Source: DASRTE01 sp035253685 (GTDB lineage Bacteria > Actinomycetota > Actinomycetes > Jiangellales > Jiangellaceae). Taken from it: a stretch of DNA of 8,093 bases. Each line of letters opens with the position of its first letter. Position 1 is the stretch's first letter. A model generated the notes under the pieces. The model ran no database searches and was not told the DNA's origin. It saw nothing but the letters and a program-made list of their open reading frames with translations. A program made the position numbers and the translations under genes. The stretch covers positions 1 through 8,093 of the forward strand of contig DATFBR010000118.1 of NCBI GenBank assembly GCA_035253685.1. Direction: 5' to 3'. Positions 1 through 5,349 of the stretch are shown here, piece by piece.

Positions 1-350
1 GCCTGCCAGCGGTACAGGCGCTGGTGCGTTGGGATCCGGCGGGCTCGGCGGCCCGCGAGCTGGCCGACCGTACGGCCTTGGGCTTCCCGCCGGCCGTCCG
101 CGCCGTCGAGGTGTCCGGTCGTGGCGCGGACGTCGCCGACCTGCTCCGCCTGGTCGACCTGCCGGCGGGCAGCGAGGTCCTCGGCCCGGTGCCGACGGGG
201 GAGGACGGGCACGAGCAGGTGCTCATCCGGGCGTCGCGGCCGGCGGCACCGGCGCTGAGCGCCGCGGTCAAGGCGGCTCAGGCGGTGCGAGCGGCACGTC
301 GGTCGGGAGGCGCCGTTCGGGTCCGGGTGGATCCTGTCGACCTCGCCTGA
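1..350 (+). CDS. priA: Primosomal protein N' (PriA), C-terminal part only
   Basis: The reading frame is open from the left edge (first full codon at base 3) to a TGA at 348-350, giving about 115 residues. The pattern resembles the extreme C-terminus of actinobacterial PriA: a VRWDP segment, then an AARELADR helix, the conserved GFPPAVR, a VLGPVP strand-turn about 30 residues later, an alanine-rich AAVKAAQAVRAARR helix, and a closing VRVRVDP before the stop. PriA recognises stalled replication forks and reloads the replisome. Actinobacterial members are known to be degenerate in their helicase motifs and may not unwind DNA, but those motifs lie outside the window so this cannot be checked. The gene converges with the biotin transporter operon. 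Identification rests on the C-terminal domain alone, so I am confident but not certain. Confidence 0.85.
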   Translation, partial: LPAVQALVRWDPAGSAARELADRTALGFPPAVRAVEVSGRGADVADLLRLVDLPAGSEVLGPVPTGEDGHEQVLIRASRPAAPALSAAVKAAQAVRAARRSGGAVRVRVDPVDLA

Positions 351-373
351 CGGCAGGCGCTCGGCTGGTCGAC
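336..373. terminator. Nested hairpin between convergent priA and ecfT
   Basis: An inner 6-bp stem (CGCCTG 344-349 with CAGGCG 354-359, 4-base loop) contains the priA stop codon. It is enclosed by an outer 7-bp stem (GTCGACC 336-342 with GGTCGAC 367-373). No T-run follows on either strand, so it would be a U-less structure of the kind often proposed for actinobacteria. Its place between converging genes fits a bidirectional terminator. The gap up to the ecfT stop at 409 shows nothing else. The stems are read by eye, and chance pairing is common at this GC content. Confidence 0.4.
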
Positions 374-408
374 CATGAGCGGGCGCAGCAGCATGACAAC
401 CTCGTCGA

Positions 409-1017
409 TCACGGGCGGACGGGAGGCGAATCGTCGAGGCCGCGGGCGATCAGCGCCTCTCCGAGCGCGTCGGCGTGCCGGAGCGTGCGGACCAGGAGCG
501 GGACCGCGTACGCCCGCACGCTGCCGTGCAGGCCGCGTGCCTGCTGCGCATCGCGAACCTCGGCGGCGAACCCGGCGACGATGGGCACAGCCCGGATGGC
601 GAGCGCGAGGACCAGCGCGACCCGCTCGGAGTCCACGCCCAACCGCCGCAGGGGCCGAAGCACGCGCTCGAAGACGTCGAGCAGGTCGACGACCCGGGTG
701 GTCAGGGTGACCAGCCCGGCGAGGACGACGGCGACCACGACCCGCCCGGTCACGACCACGGCCGCCGCCCAACCAGCCGTCAGCACCTGGAGCACCACGA
801 GCGCCGCCACCAGCCAGCGCAGGGACCACACCTGCTCCGGCAGCGCTCGGGCCAAGCCAACGGTCAGGTAGAGCAGGACGGTGACGCCCAGCGCCGCCGC
901 GATCCCGGCCGGCGAGTCGACGAGCAACAGGGCAACCATCGCGACAGCCAGGCCGGTGAGCTTCACCGACGCCGGGACGAGGTGCAGCCACGACCGGCCG
1001 GGAAGGTAGGTGTTCAT
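409..1017 (-). CDS. bioN: ECF transporter membrane coupling protein EcfT (BioN of a biotin importer)
   Basis: This 202-residue integral membrane protein is the coupling subunit of an energy-coupling-factor importer. It transmits ATP hydrolysis by EcfA to the substrate-binding protein BioY. It has several hydrophobic segments (about residues 18-33, 38-56, 66-80, 84-105 and 133-150). The family hallmark is two Ala-Arg-Gly motifs in the cytoplasmic C-terminal helices, at residues 160-162 (QARGL) and 191-193 (IARGLDD), which dock into the ATPase. About 200 residues is the usual length for BioN/CbiQ-type T subunits. The start is ATG 1017-1015, overlapping the TGA of ecfA (1016-1014) as ATGA. No Shine-Dalgarno sequence precedes it, so translation is probably coupled to ecfA. 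The frame stays open upstream to 1260, but that extension lies inside ecfA and is rejected. The substrate is inferred from linked bioY. Confidence 0.9.
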   Translation of the reverse strand: MNTYLPGRSWLHLVPASVKLTGLAVAMVALLLVDSPAGIAAALGVTVLLYLTVGLARALPEQVWSLRWLVAALVVLQVLTAGWAAAVVVTGRVVVAVVLAGLVTLTTRVVDLLDVFERVLRPLRRLGVDSERVALVLALAIRAVPIVAGFAAEVRDAQQARGLHGSVRAYAVPLLVRTLRHADALGEALIARGLDDSPPVRP

Positions 1018-1688
1018 CCGATCAGCGCCCGGTAGTGGTCCACAGCCGCTGCCGGTGGACCGTCGGCCACCAGCATGCCCACGTCGAACACCAGGACCCG
1101 GTCGTAGCCCGCGACCGAGTCCAGGTCGTGCGTCACCAGGACGACCTGCTGCGGAAGCGCCTGCAGGATCTCCAGCACGCGCCGGGTGCCGCGCAGGTCG
1201 AGCAGTGTCGTGGGCTCGTCGCAGACCAGCACGCGCGGTTCGGTCACGAGCACCGAGCACAGCGCCAGCAGCTGCTTCTGACCACTCGAGAGCAGGTGAG
1301 CGGGGTGATCGGCGAAGATCTCGAGGCCCACCGTCGACATCGCCGCGAAGACGCGACGTCGGACCTCGTCCGGGGAGAGTCCACGGCGGCGCAACCCGAA
1401 GGCGATGTCCTCCGCGACCGTCGGCATCACGATCTGCGCGTCGGGATCGGTGAACACGAAGCCGACGGAACGCCGTACCGCGGCAGCGTGGGAACGCGTC
1501 GAGAGGCCGTCGACGAGCACCTCACCCTCGCGCGGGACGACCAGGCCGTTGAACAGCCGCGCGAAGGTCGACTTTCCCGAGCCGTTGGCACCGATGACGG
1601 CGATGCGGCGTTCGGTCAGCGTCGCGCTGACCCCGCGGAGTACGTCGTGCTCGGCATATCCGTGTGTGACGCCGCGGATCTCGATCAC
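1014..1688 (-). CDS. bioM: ECF transporter ATP-binding protein EcfA (BioM of a biotin importer)
   Basis: This 224-residue cytoplasmic ATPase powers the biotin importer with EcfT and BioY. Visible motifs are Walker A (GANGSGKST, residues 33-41), an ABC signature in the variant form LSSGQKQ (133-139), Walker B with catalytic glutamate (VLVCDEPT; D157, E158), a D-loop (LLD, 162-164) and the switch histidine (VTHD, H187). Two positions deviate from textbook ABC proteins: the Q-loop region reads FVFTDPDAQI with Thr80 where glutamine is usual, and the signature has Ser135 for the first glycine. I believe related actinobacterial BioM proteins share these, so activity is probably intact. The start is GTG 1688-1686, overlapping the bioY TGA (1687-1685) as GTGA. 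The Shine-Dalgarno match is poor, suggesting translational coupling. Only one ATPase gene is present, as in BioMNY systems, so it should act as a homodimer. Confidence 0.92.
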   Translation of the reverse strand: MIEIRGVTHGYAEHDVLRGVSATLTERRIAVIGANGSGKSTFARLFNGLVVPREGEVLVDGLSTRSHAAAVRRSVGFVFTDPDAQIVMPTVAEDIAFGLRRRGLSPDEVRRRVFAAMSTVGLEIFADHPAHLLSSGQKQLLALCSVLVTEPRVLVCDEPTTLLDLRGTRRVLEILQALPQQVVLVTHDLDSVAGYDRVLVFDVGMLVADGPPAAAVDHYRALIG

Positions 1689-2281
1689 GTGCGGGTGGGG
1701 GTGGCCTCGCGCCGGGGGTCGTCACGGCTGAGGGCCGGATACGCACGGTGGACGCCGGCGGCCACGACGGTCGCGAGCGCCGCCTTGAGCAGGTCGCCGG
1801 GGAGGAATACGACGGCGCCGGTGCGCAGTGCCGTCGGCAGGTCGAGCCCGGCGCGCCACGCGAGCACCGGCACCCCGATGGCGTAGACGACCGCGATCCC
1901 GCCGACGACGGCGGCCAGGAAGCCACGGGCCGGACGGAACCCCCGTTCCGGTCGTGCGATGAGCCCGATGACGAAGGCACCGATCGGGAATGCCACGAGG
2001 TAGCCGGCGGTCGGGCCGGCGAACGGCGCCAGGCCGGCCGCGCCGCCGGCGAAGACGGGAACACCGGCGGCACCGATCGCCAGGTAAGCCAGCACGGCCA
2101 ACGCCCCCAGCCGGGCGCCCAGCAGCAGGCCGCAGAGCATGACGCCCAGTGTCTGCAGGGTCACGGGCACGCTGCTCCCGAACACGTAGAACTGGCCGGG
2201 CAGACTCAGCGCCGCCACCAGGCCGGCGAAGGCGGCGACACGGGCCAGGTCGGGAGCGGACAGGCGGCGGGATCGGATCAC
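1685..2281 (-). CDS. bioY: Biotin transporter substrate-binding membrane protein BioY
   Basis: This 198-residue membrane protein is the S component that captures biotin at the outer face of the membrane. The BioY family pattern is clear: PVTLQTLGVML at residues 39-49, then LLLGARLGALAVLAYLAIG, then GVPVFAGG (73-80) and APFAGPTAGYL (85-95), the conserved block lining the biotin site. About six hydrophobic segments are visible, ending near residue 180 in a polar, Arg/Thr-rich tail. It heads the operon bioY-bioM-bioN and overlaps bioM by 4 bases. The start is GTG at 2281-2279, the only plausible start in frame, since MIRSRRL leads directly into the first helix. No Shine-Dalgarno sequence precedes it; instead a TAGCGT box ends 6 bases upstream, suggesting leaderless translation. 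No BioQ-like or other biotin operator could be recognised. Confidence 0.93.
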   Translation of the reverse strand: MIRSRRLSAPDLARVAAFAGLVAALSLPGQFYVFGSSVPVTLQTLGVMLCGLLLGARLGALAVLAYLAIGAAGVPVFAGGAAGLAPFAGPTAGYLVAFPIGAFVIGLIARPERGFRPARGFLAAVVGGIAVVYAIGVPVLAWRAGLDLPTALRTGAVVFLPGDLLKAALATVVAAGVHRAYPALSRDDPRREATPTRT

Positions 2282-2287
2282 GGAGCA

Positions 2288-2293
2288 ACGCTA
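2288..2293 (-). promoter_or_regulatory. Candidate -10 box for a leaderless bioY operon transcript
   Basis: Reading the minus strand, TAGCGT (2293 to 2288) matches the actinobacterial TANNNT -10 pattern. It is followed by exactly 6 bases before the bioY GTG, so transcription would begin on or next to the start codon. Many actinobacterial genes are leaderless with this geometry. No convincing -35 element lies 16-19 bases upstream. The rest of the 112-base gap to the metallopeptidase stop holds one 10-bp palindrome (GGCCATGGCC, 2354-2363) of unknown meaning and no recognisable terminator. Confidence 0.4.
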
Positions 2294-2393
2294 GGGCGAC
2301 CCTCCGGTAAAGGGCATGTCGACGGCGAACAAGCCCGAGCGGCTGCACGTGTCGGCCATGGCCAGTCGGCCTGGGCCGGCGGCACGGCGGCGC

Positions 2394-3281
2394 TCAGACC
2401 TCGGCCGCCGAGAACGTGTCGCACGACTCGAGCTGTCCGCTGTCCAGTCCGGTCGCGAACCAGCGCTGGCGCTGATCGCTGGAACCGTGGGTCCACGACT
2501 CGGGGCTGACCGTGCCCTGGAACCGCTCCTGGATGTAGTCGTCGCCGACCACCTCGGCCGCATCCAGGCCCTCGGCGATGTCCTCCCTGGAGATCTCGGT
2601 GATCAGCGGCTGGCCCTCGGCCGTATCGGTACCGGTGGCGTGCCGCGCCCACACGCCCGCGTAGCAGTCGGCCTGCAGCTCGAGCCGGACCGCGTCGGAG
2701 GTCGGCCCGGACCCGGGCTGCACCTGCTGCATCTGACCGGTGAGGTTCTGGATGTGATGGCCGTACTCGTGGGCGAGCACGTACGCCTCCCCGAAGTCTC
2801 CACCGCTGGCCCCGAACCTGGTCCGTAGCTCGTCGAAGAACCCGAGGTCGAGGTACACCCCGCGGTCGGCTGGACAATAGAACGGCCCGACCTGGGATGA
2901 CGCCGTGCCGCAGCCGGTGGCCACCGAGCCGGTGAAAAACGTGGTCGTCGCGAGCGGGTAGGTGGCGCCACGGCGCGCGAACTCGTCGTCCCAATAGTCC
3001 TGGATCGAGTTGACGTAGAGAACGAAGCGGCAGTCGGGGTTGTCCTCGATGTCGGCACCGGTCTGGCATTCCTGTTCGAGGCTGTCGAGCCCACCGGGTT
3101 GGGCCTGCACCTGGTCCGCGTCGTCGATGAGCCCGGCCGGGTTGGCACCGGTGCACAGGGCCAGAAGCAGCAATGCGACCGCCCCGATGCCACCACCTGC
3201 CGCCACCGTGCCGCCACGGCCCAGGCCACGGCGATCCGAGATCTGCGACGTGTCGAGCCGTGCCCTGCGGTTGAACTTCAC
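2394..3281 (-). CDS. Membrane-anchored neutral zinc metallopeptidase (YpfJ family)
   Basis: This 295-residue protein belongs to the bacterial neutral zinc metallopeptidase group related to E. coli YpfJ. A basic N-terminus (RARLDTSQISDRRG, residues 7-19 or so) precedes a glycine-rich run and one hydrophobic segment (about 32-45) that should anchor it with the catalytic domain outside the cell. The zinc site is HEYGHH at 171-176 (ligands H171 and H175, catalytic E172). The conserved RLELQADCYAGVW block (199-211) probably supplies a third ligand from E201. Cysteines in the outer part (for example in ECQTG, PDCRF, GCGT and YCPAD) suggest disulfides. The natural substrate of this family is unknown to me. 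The start is GTG 3281-3279, chosen because AGGAGG lies 8 bases upstream and the protein begins with the usual MKFNRRARLDTS. The frame continues open to 3995 through the divergent gene, and that extension is spurious. Confidence 0.88.
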   Translation of the reverse strand: MKFNRRARLDTSQISDRRGLGRGGTVAAGGGIGAVALLLLALCTGANPAGLIDDADQVQAQPGGLDSLEQECQTGADIEDNPDCRFVLYVNSIQDYWDDEFARRGATYPLATTTFFTGSVATGCGTASSQVGPFYCPADRGVYLDLGFFDELRTRFGASGGDFGEAYVLAHEYGHHIQNLTGQMQQVQPGSGPTSDAVRLELQADCYAGVWARHATGTDTAEGQPLITEISREDIAEGLDAAEVVGDDYIQERFQGTVSPESWTHGSSDQRQRWFATGLDSGQLESCDTFSAAEV

Positions 3282-3289
3282 GCGTCGGT

Positions 3290-3295
3290 CCTCCT
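3290..3295 (-). promoter_or_regulatory. Ribosome binding site of the metallopeptidase gene
   Basis: On the minus strand AGGAGG (3295 to 3290) is a full Shine-Dalgarno match, 8 bases before the GTG at 3281. It decides the start against the much longer open frame that reaches back to 3995. Confidence 0.8.
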
Positions 3296-3343
3296 GGTCG
3301 TGACGCCGGTTCCGGACGGGCCGAGACCGGTCGATCCACCCGG

Positions 3344-3349
3344 TAGGAT
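3344..3349 (+). promoter_or_regulatory. Candidate -10 box upstream of the ABC-F gene
   Basis: TAGGAT is a near-ideal actinobacterial -10 hexamer. Six bases separate it from ATG 3356, the same geometry as the TAGCGT box of bioY, so the transcript would start at or beside that ATG. This would give the ABC-F gene a leader of about 76 bases. No TTGACA-like -35 element lies 16-19 bases upstream, so an activator or alternative sigma factor may be needed. I could not pick out a promoter for the divergent metallopeptidase gene in the same 150-base gap. Confidence 0.45.
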
Positions 3350-3355
3350 GCCCAC

Positions 3356-3376
3356 ATGATGCCCGCGGCGAACTGA
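3356..3376 (+). CDS. Putative leaderless upstream ORF (leader peptide MMPAAN) of the ABC-F gene
   Basis: Two ATG codons (3356 and 3359) open a frame of six codons, M-M-P-A-A-N, closed by TGA at 3374-3376. It has no Shine-Dalgarno sequence, but its first ATG is 6 bases after TAGGAT, as expected for leaderless translation. It ends 55 bases before the ABC-F start. Its codons 3-5 lie in one arm of a possible GC-rich stem, and its last codons and stop touch a 9-bp hairpin. Antibiotic-resistance ABC-F genes in other bacteria are often controlled by such short upstream ORFs through ribosome stalling. Whether this one is translated, or conserved in relatives, cannot be judged here, and such a short ORF can arise by chance. 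Confidence 0.35.
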   Translation: MMPAAN

Positions 3377-3419
3377 TTGTGCGTGCCGAACGATCAGTGT
3401 CCGACTTTCGACGTCGCGG
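3363..3419 (+). promoter_or_regulatory. Two-tier hairpin in the ABC-F leader, or operator in the divergent region
   Basis: The inner stem pairs ACTGATTGT (3372-3380) with ACGATCAGT (3390-3398), 9 bp with one G-U, around a 9-base loop. The outer stem pairs CCGCGGCG (3363-3370) with CGTCGCGG (3412-3419), 8 bp with one G-U. Its right arm covers the first two bases of the likely Shine-Dalgarno GGAG (3418-3421). Read as RNA, it could mask ABC-F translation until a ribosome in the upstream ORF opens it. Read as DNA, the exact ACTGAT-N15-ATCAGT repeat could be an operator for a dimeric repressor between divergent genes. Pairings are by eye. Confidence 0.4.
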
Positions 3420-3431
3420 AGAACCCCCAGC

Positions 3432-5030
3432 ATGATCACTGCCATCGAACTCGAGGTGCGCGCGAGCAGCCAGTTGCTGCTTGCCCACGCCAGCTTCCGG
3501 ATCGGCACCGGCGACAAGATCGGTCTGGTCGGTCGCAATGGTGCCGGCAAGACGACGCTGACCCGGATCCTCGCCGGCGAGGCCCAGCCGTCGGCCGGAA
3601 CCGTCACGCGTACGGCACCGGTCGGGTACCTGCCGCAGGACCCGCGGACCGGAGACCCCGACGTGCTCGCCCGTGACCGCATCCTGTCCGCGCGCGGGCT
3701 GGACACGGTGGTCGCCGGCCTGCGCCGCGCCGAGCAGCAGATCGCGTCGCCCGACCCGGACGAGCACGACCGGGGCATGCGCCGCTACGGACGGTTCGAG
3801 AACGAGTTCATCGCCCAGGGAGGCTACGCCGCCGAGAGCGAAGCAGCGACGATCGCGGCCAGCCTGGGGCTGCCGGACCGGGTGCTGGGCCAGCCGCTGC
3901 GGACGCTCTCCGGCGGACAACGTCGCCGGGTCGAGCTGTCGAGGATCCTGTTCTCCGGTGCCGAGACGCTGCTGCTCGACGAGCCCACGAACCACCTCGA
4001 CGCAGACTCGATCGGGTGGCTGCGCGGCTTCCTACGGTCGTATCCGGGCGGGATCGTGGTCATCAGCCACGATGCGGCGCTGCTGGACCAGACCGTGAAC
4101 AAGGTCTTCCACCTCGACGCCAACCGAGTCGCTCTCGACGTCTACAACGTGGGATGGAAGGCCTACTTGCAGCAGCGCGAGACCGACGAGCGCCGGCGCC
4201 ACCGCGAGCGCACAAACGCGGAGAAGAAGGCCGCGGCCCTGATGGCGCAGGCCGACCGGATGCGGTACAAGGCGACGAAGGCCACCGCCGCCCAGAACAT
4301 GGACCGGCGCGCATATCGGCTGCTCGCCGGGCTCGAGGACCGCCGGCGCGCCGACAGGGTCGCCAAGCTCAGGTTCCCCGAGCCGGCGCCCTGCGGACGC
4401 ACGCCGTTGTCGGCCACCGGGCTGTCCAAGTCCTACGGCTCGCTCGAGGTCTTCACCGACATCGATCTCGCCGTCGACAGGGGCAGCAGAGTGGTCGTGC
4501 TGGGCCTCAACGGCGCCGGGAAGACCACTCTGTTGCGGCTGCTGTGTGCCCTCGAGGAGCCCGACACCGGCGCCGTCGAGCCCGGCCACGGGCTCAAGCT
4601 CGGTTATTACGCACAGGAGCACGAGACGCTCGACACCGGCCGCACCGTGCTCGAGAACCTCCGTTCGGCTGCGCCAGACCTGCCCGAGCCCGAGGCCCGG
4701 CGCGTTCTCGGGTCCTTCCTGTTCTCCGGCGACGACGTGATGAAGCCGGTGAGCGTCCTGTCCGGCGGGGAGAAGACCCGGCTCGCATTGGCCACGCTGG
4801 TCGTGTCGAGTGCGAACGTCCTGCTCCTCGACGAGCCGACGAACAACCTCGACCCCGCCTCCCGGGAGGAAGTCCTCGCGGCGCTACGCTCGTTCGCCGG
4901 TGCGATCGTGCTCGTGACCCACGACGAGGGTGCGGTGGAGGCACTCGGACCCGAGCGTGTGCTGCTGCTTCCCGACGGCGTGGAGGACCTCTGGAACCCG
5001 GACTACGCCGATCTGGTCGCTCTGGCCTGA
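3432..5030 (+). CDS. ABC-F family ATPase (Rv1473-like, ribosome-associated)
   Basis: This 532-residue soluble protein has two ABC domains and no membrane domain, the hallmark of ABC-F proteins that bind the ribosomal E site and either protect it from antibiotics or help translation. Domain 1 has Walker A GRNGAGKT (34-41), signature LSGGQ (159-163) and LLLDEPTNHLD (D183, E184). Domain 2 has GLNGAGKT (358-365), LSGGEKTR (443-450) and LLLDEPTNNLD (D467, E468). Between them lies a strongly charged linker (about 235-310), rich in Arg, Lys and Glu, which in the family reaches towards the peptidyl-tRNA. All catalytic residues are present. The opening MITAIELEVRA is typical of the Mycobacterium Rv1473 group, which has been annotated as macrolide-related and linked to WhiB7. 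Start ATG 3432 has GGAG at 3418-3421, 10 bases upstream. Whether this copy gives drug resistance is inference. It leads the cluster with the HTH and crotonase genes. Confidence 0.93.
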   Translation: MITAIELEVRASSQLLLAHASFRIGTGDKIGLVGRNGAGKTTLTRILAGEAQPSAGTVTRTAPVGYLPQDPRTGDPDVLARDRILSARGLDTVVAGLRRAEQQIASPDPDEHDRGMRRYGRFENEFIAQGGYAAESEAATIAASLGLPDRVLGQPLRTLSGGQRRRVELSRILFSGAETLLLDEPTNHLDADSIGWLRGFLRSYPGGIVVISHDAALLDQTVNKVFHLDANRVALDVYNVGWKAYLQQRETDERRRHRERTNAEKKAAALMAQADRMRYKATKATAAQNMDRRAYRLLAGLEDRRRADRVAKLRFPEPAPCGRTPLSATGLSKSYGSLEVFTDIDLAVDRGSRVVVLGLNGAGKTTLLRLLCALEEPDTGAVEPGHGLKLGYYAQEHETLDTGRTVLENLRSAAPDLPEPEARRVLGSFLFSGDDVMKPVSVLSGGEKTRLALATLVVSSANVLLLDEPTNNLDPASREEVLAALRSFAGAIVLVTHDEGAVEALGPERVLLLPDGVEDLWNPDYADLVALA

Positions 5031-5034
5031 CGCC

Positions 5035-5090
5035 CGGATCACGAATCGGATCTTGCGTTCGGCTGGCGTGAAACGGCAATGCGGCGGATC
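5035..5090 (+). repeat. Three direct copies of CGGATC between the ABC-F and HTH genes
   Basis: CGGATC occurs at 5035-5040, 5047-5052 and 5085-5090, inside the 100-base gap before the HTH gene. The first two are 12 bases apart, about one helical turn. They could be binding sites of a regulator, but a six-base GC-rich word recurs easily by chance. No promoter in this gap convinced me: TTGCGT at 5053 has no good -10 partner. Confidence 0.2.
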
Positions 5091-5107
5091 ATGGTCGTCA
5101 GCCATGA
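5089..5107 (+). promoter_or_regulatory. Inverted repeat just upstream of the HTH gene (candidate operator)
   Basis: TCATGG (5089-5094) and CCATGA (5102-5107) form a perfect 6-bp inverted repeat with a 7-base spacer, ending 23 bases before the GTG of the HTH gene. Its position suits autoregulation by that protein or a small RNA hairpin ahead of the ribosome binding site. The ATG inside the right arm (5104) is an in-frame alternative start for the HTH gene, but it has no Shine-Dalgarno sequence. Confidence 0.3.
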
Positions 5108-5130
5108 CAGACGATCTTCGGGGAGGACTC

Positions 5131-5349
5131 GTGGCGGAGAAGCTGGCGAAAGGCGCGCGCATCAGCGGCAACGTGCGTGACAAGCTCGCCACCGATCTGA
5201 AGAAGAAGTACGAGAGCGGCAAGAGCATCCGGGACCTCGCCAGCGAGACCGGCCGCTCCTACGGATTCGTACACCGGCTGCTGTCCGAGTCCGGTGTCGA
5301 CTTGCGCGGTCGCGGCGGTGCGACACGGGGCCGGAAGAAGAAGTCCTGA
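5131..5349 (+). CDS. Small basic helix-turn-helix protein, function unknown
   Basis: This 72-residue protein starts AEKLAKGARISGNVRDKLATD after the initiator, continues into a charged helix (DLKKKYESG), then has a resolvase-like helix-turn-helix: KSIRDLASETGRSYGFVHRL, residues 31-50. It ends in LLSESGVDLRGRGGATRG and a lysine tail. The tail and overall charge suggest nucleic acid binding, perhaps in the manner of a nucleoid-associated protein. I recall close relatives widely in actinobacteria, including Streptomyces, and a similar small gene (Rv1473A) next to the ABC-F gene Rv1473 in Mycobacterium. Target and role are unknown to me. GTG 5131 is preferred over ATG 5104: GGGAGG lies at 5121-5126, although only 4 bases away, and relatives begin at the AEKL-like sequence. 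The stop overlaps a candidate CTG start of the next gene. Confidence 0.85.
   Translation: MAEKLAKGARISGNVRDKLATDLKKKYESGKSIRDLASETGRSYGFVHRLLSESGVDLRGRGGATRGRKKKS

Noticed and set aside
29..871. Open frame of 280 codons on the plus strand
   Set aside because: It is very rich in Arg, Gly, Ala and Pro, has no family pattern, and overlaps priA and the antisense of ecfT, both clearly coding. It is a GC-rich shadow.
1018..1260. N-terminal extension of ecfT
   Set aside because: The extra 81 codons lie inside ecfA in another frame and read as low-complexity Arg/Gly/Ala. The known family start fits ATG 1017.
2354..2363. GGCCATGGCC palindrome as a terminator or operator after the metallopeptidase
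   Set aside because: The perfect 10-bp palindrome has no loop, so it cannot form a stable RNA hairpin. Such GC-rich palindromes are frequent in this base composition.
2278..3357. Open frame of 359 codons on the minus strand overlapping the metallopeptidase
   Set aside because: It is the same strand in another frame, composed mainly of Arg, Gly and Pro without motifs. The HEYGH-containing frame is the real gene.
3282..3995. N-terminal extension of the metallopeptidase
   Set aside because: It would run antisense through the start of the ABC-F gene. AGGAGG before GTG 3281 and the family N-terminus settle the start.
4016..5071. Open frame of 351 codons inside the ABC-F gene
   Set aside because: It is an out-of-frame shadow of the second ABC domain with no recognisable domain.
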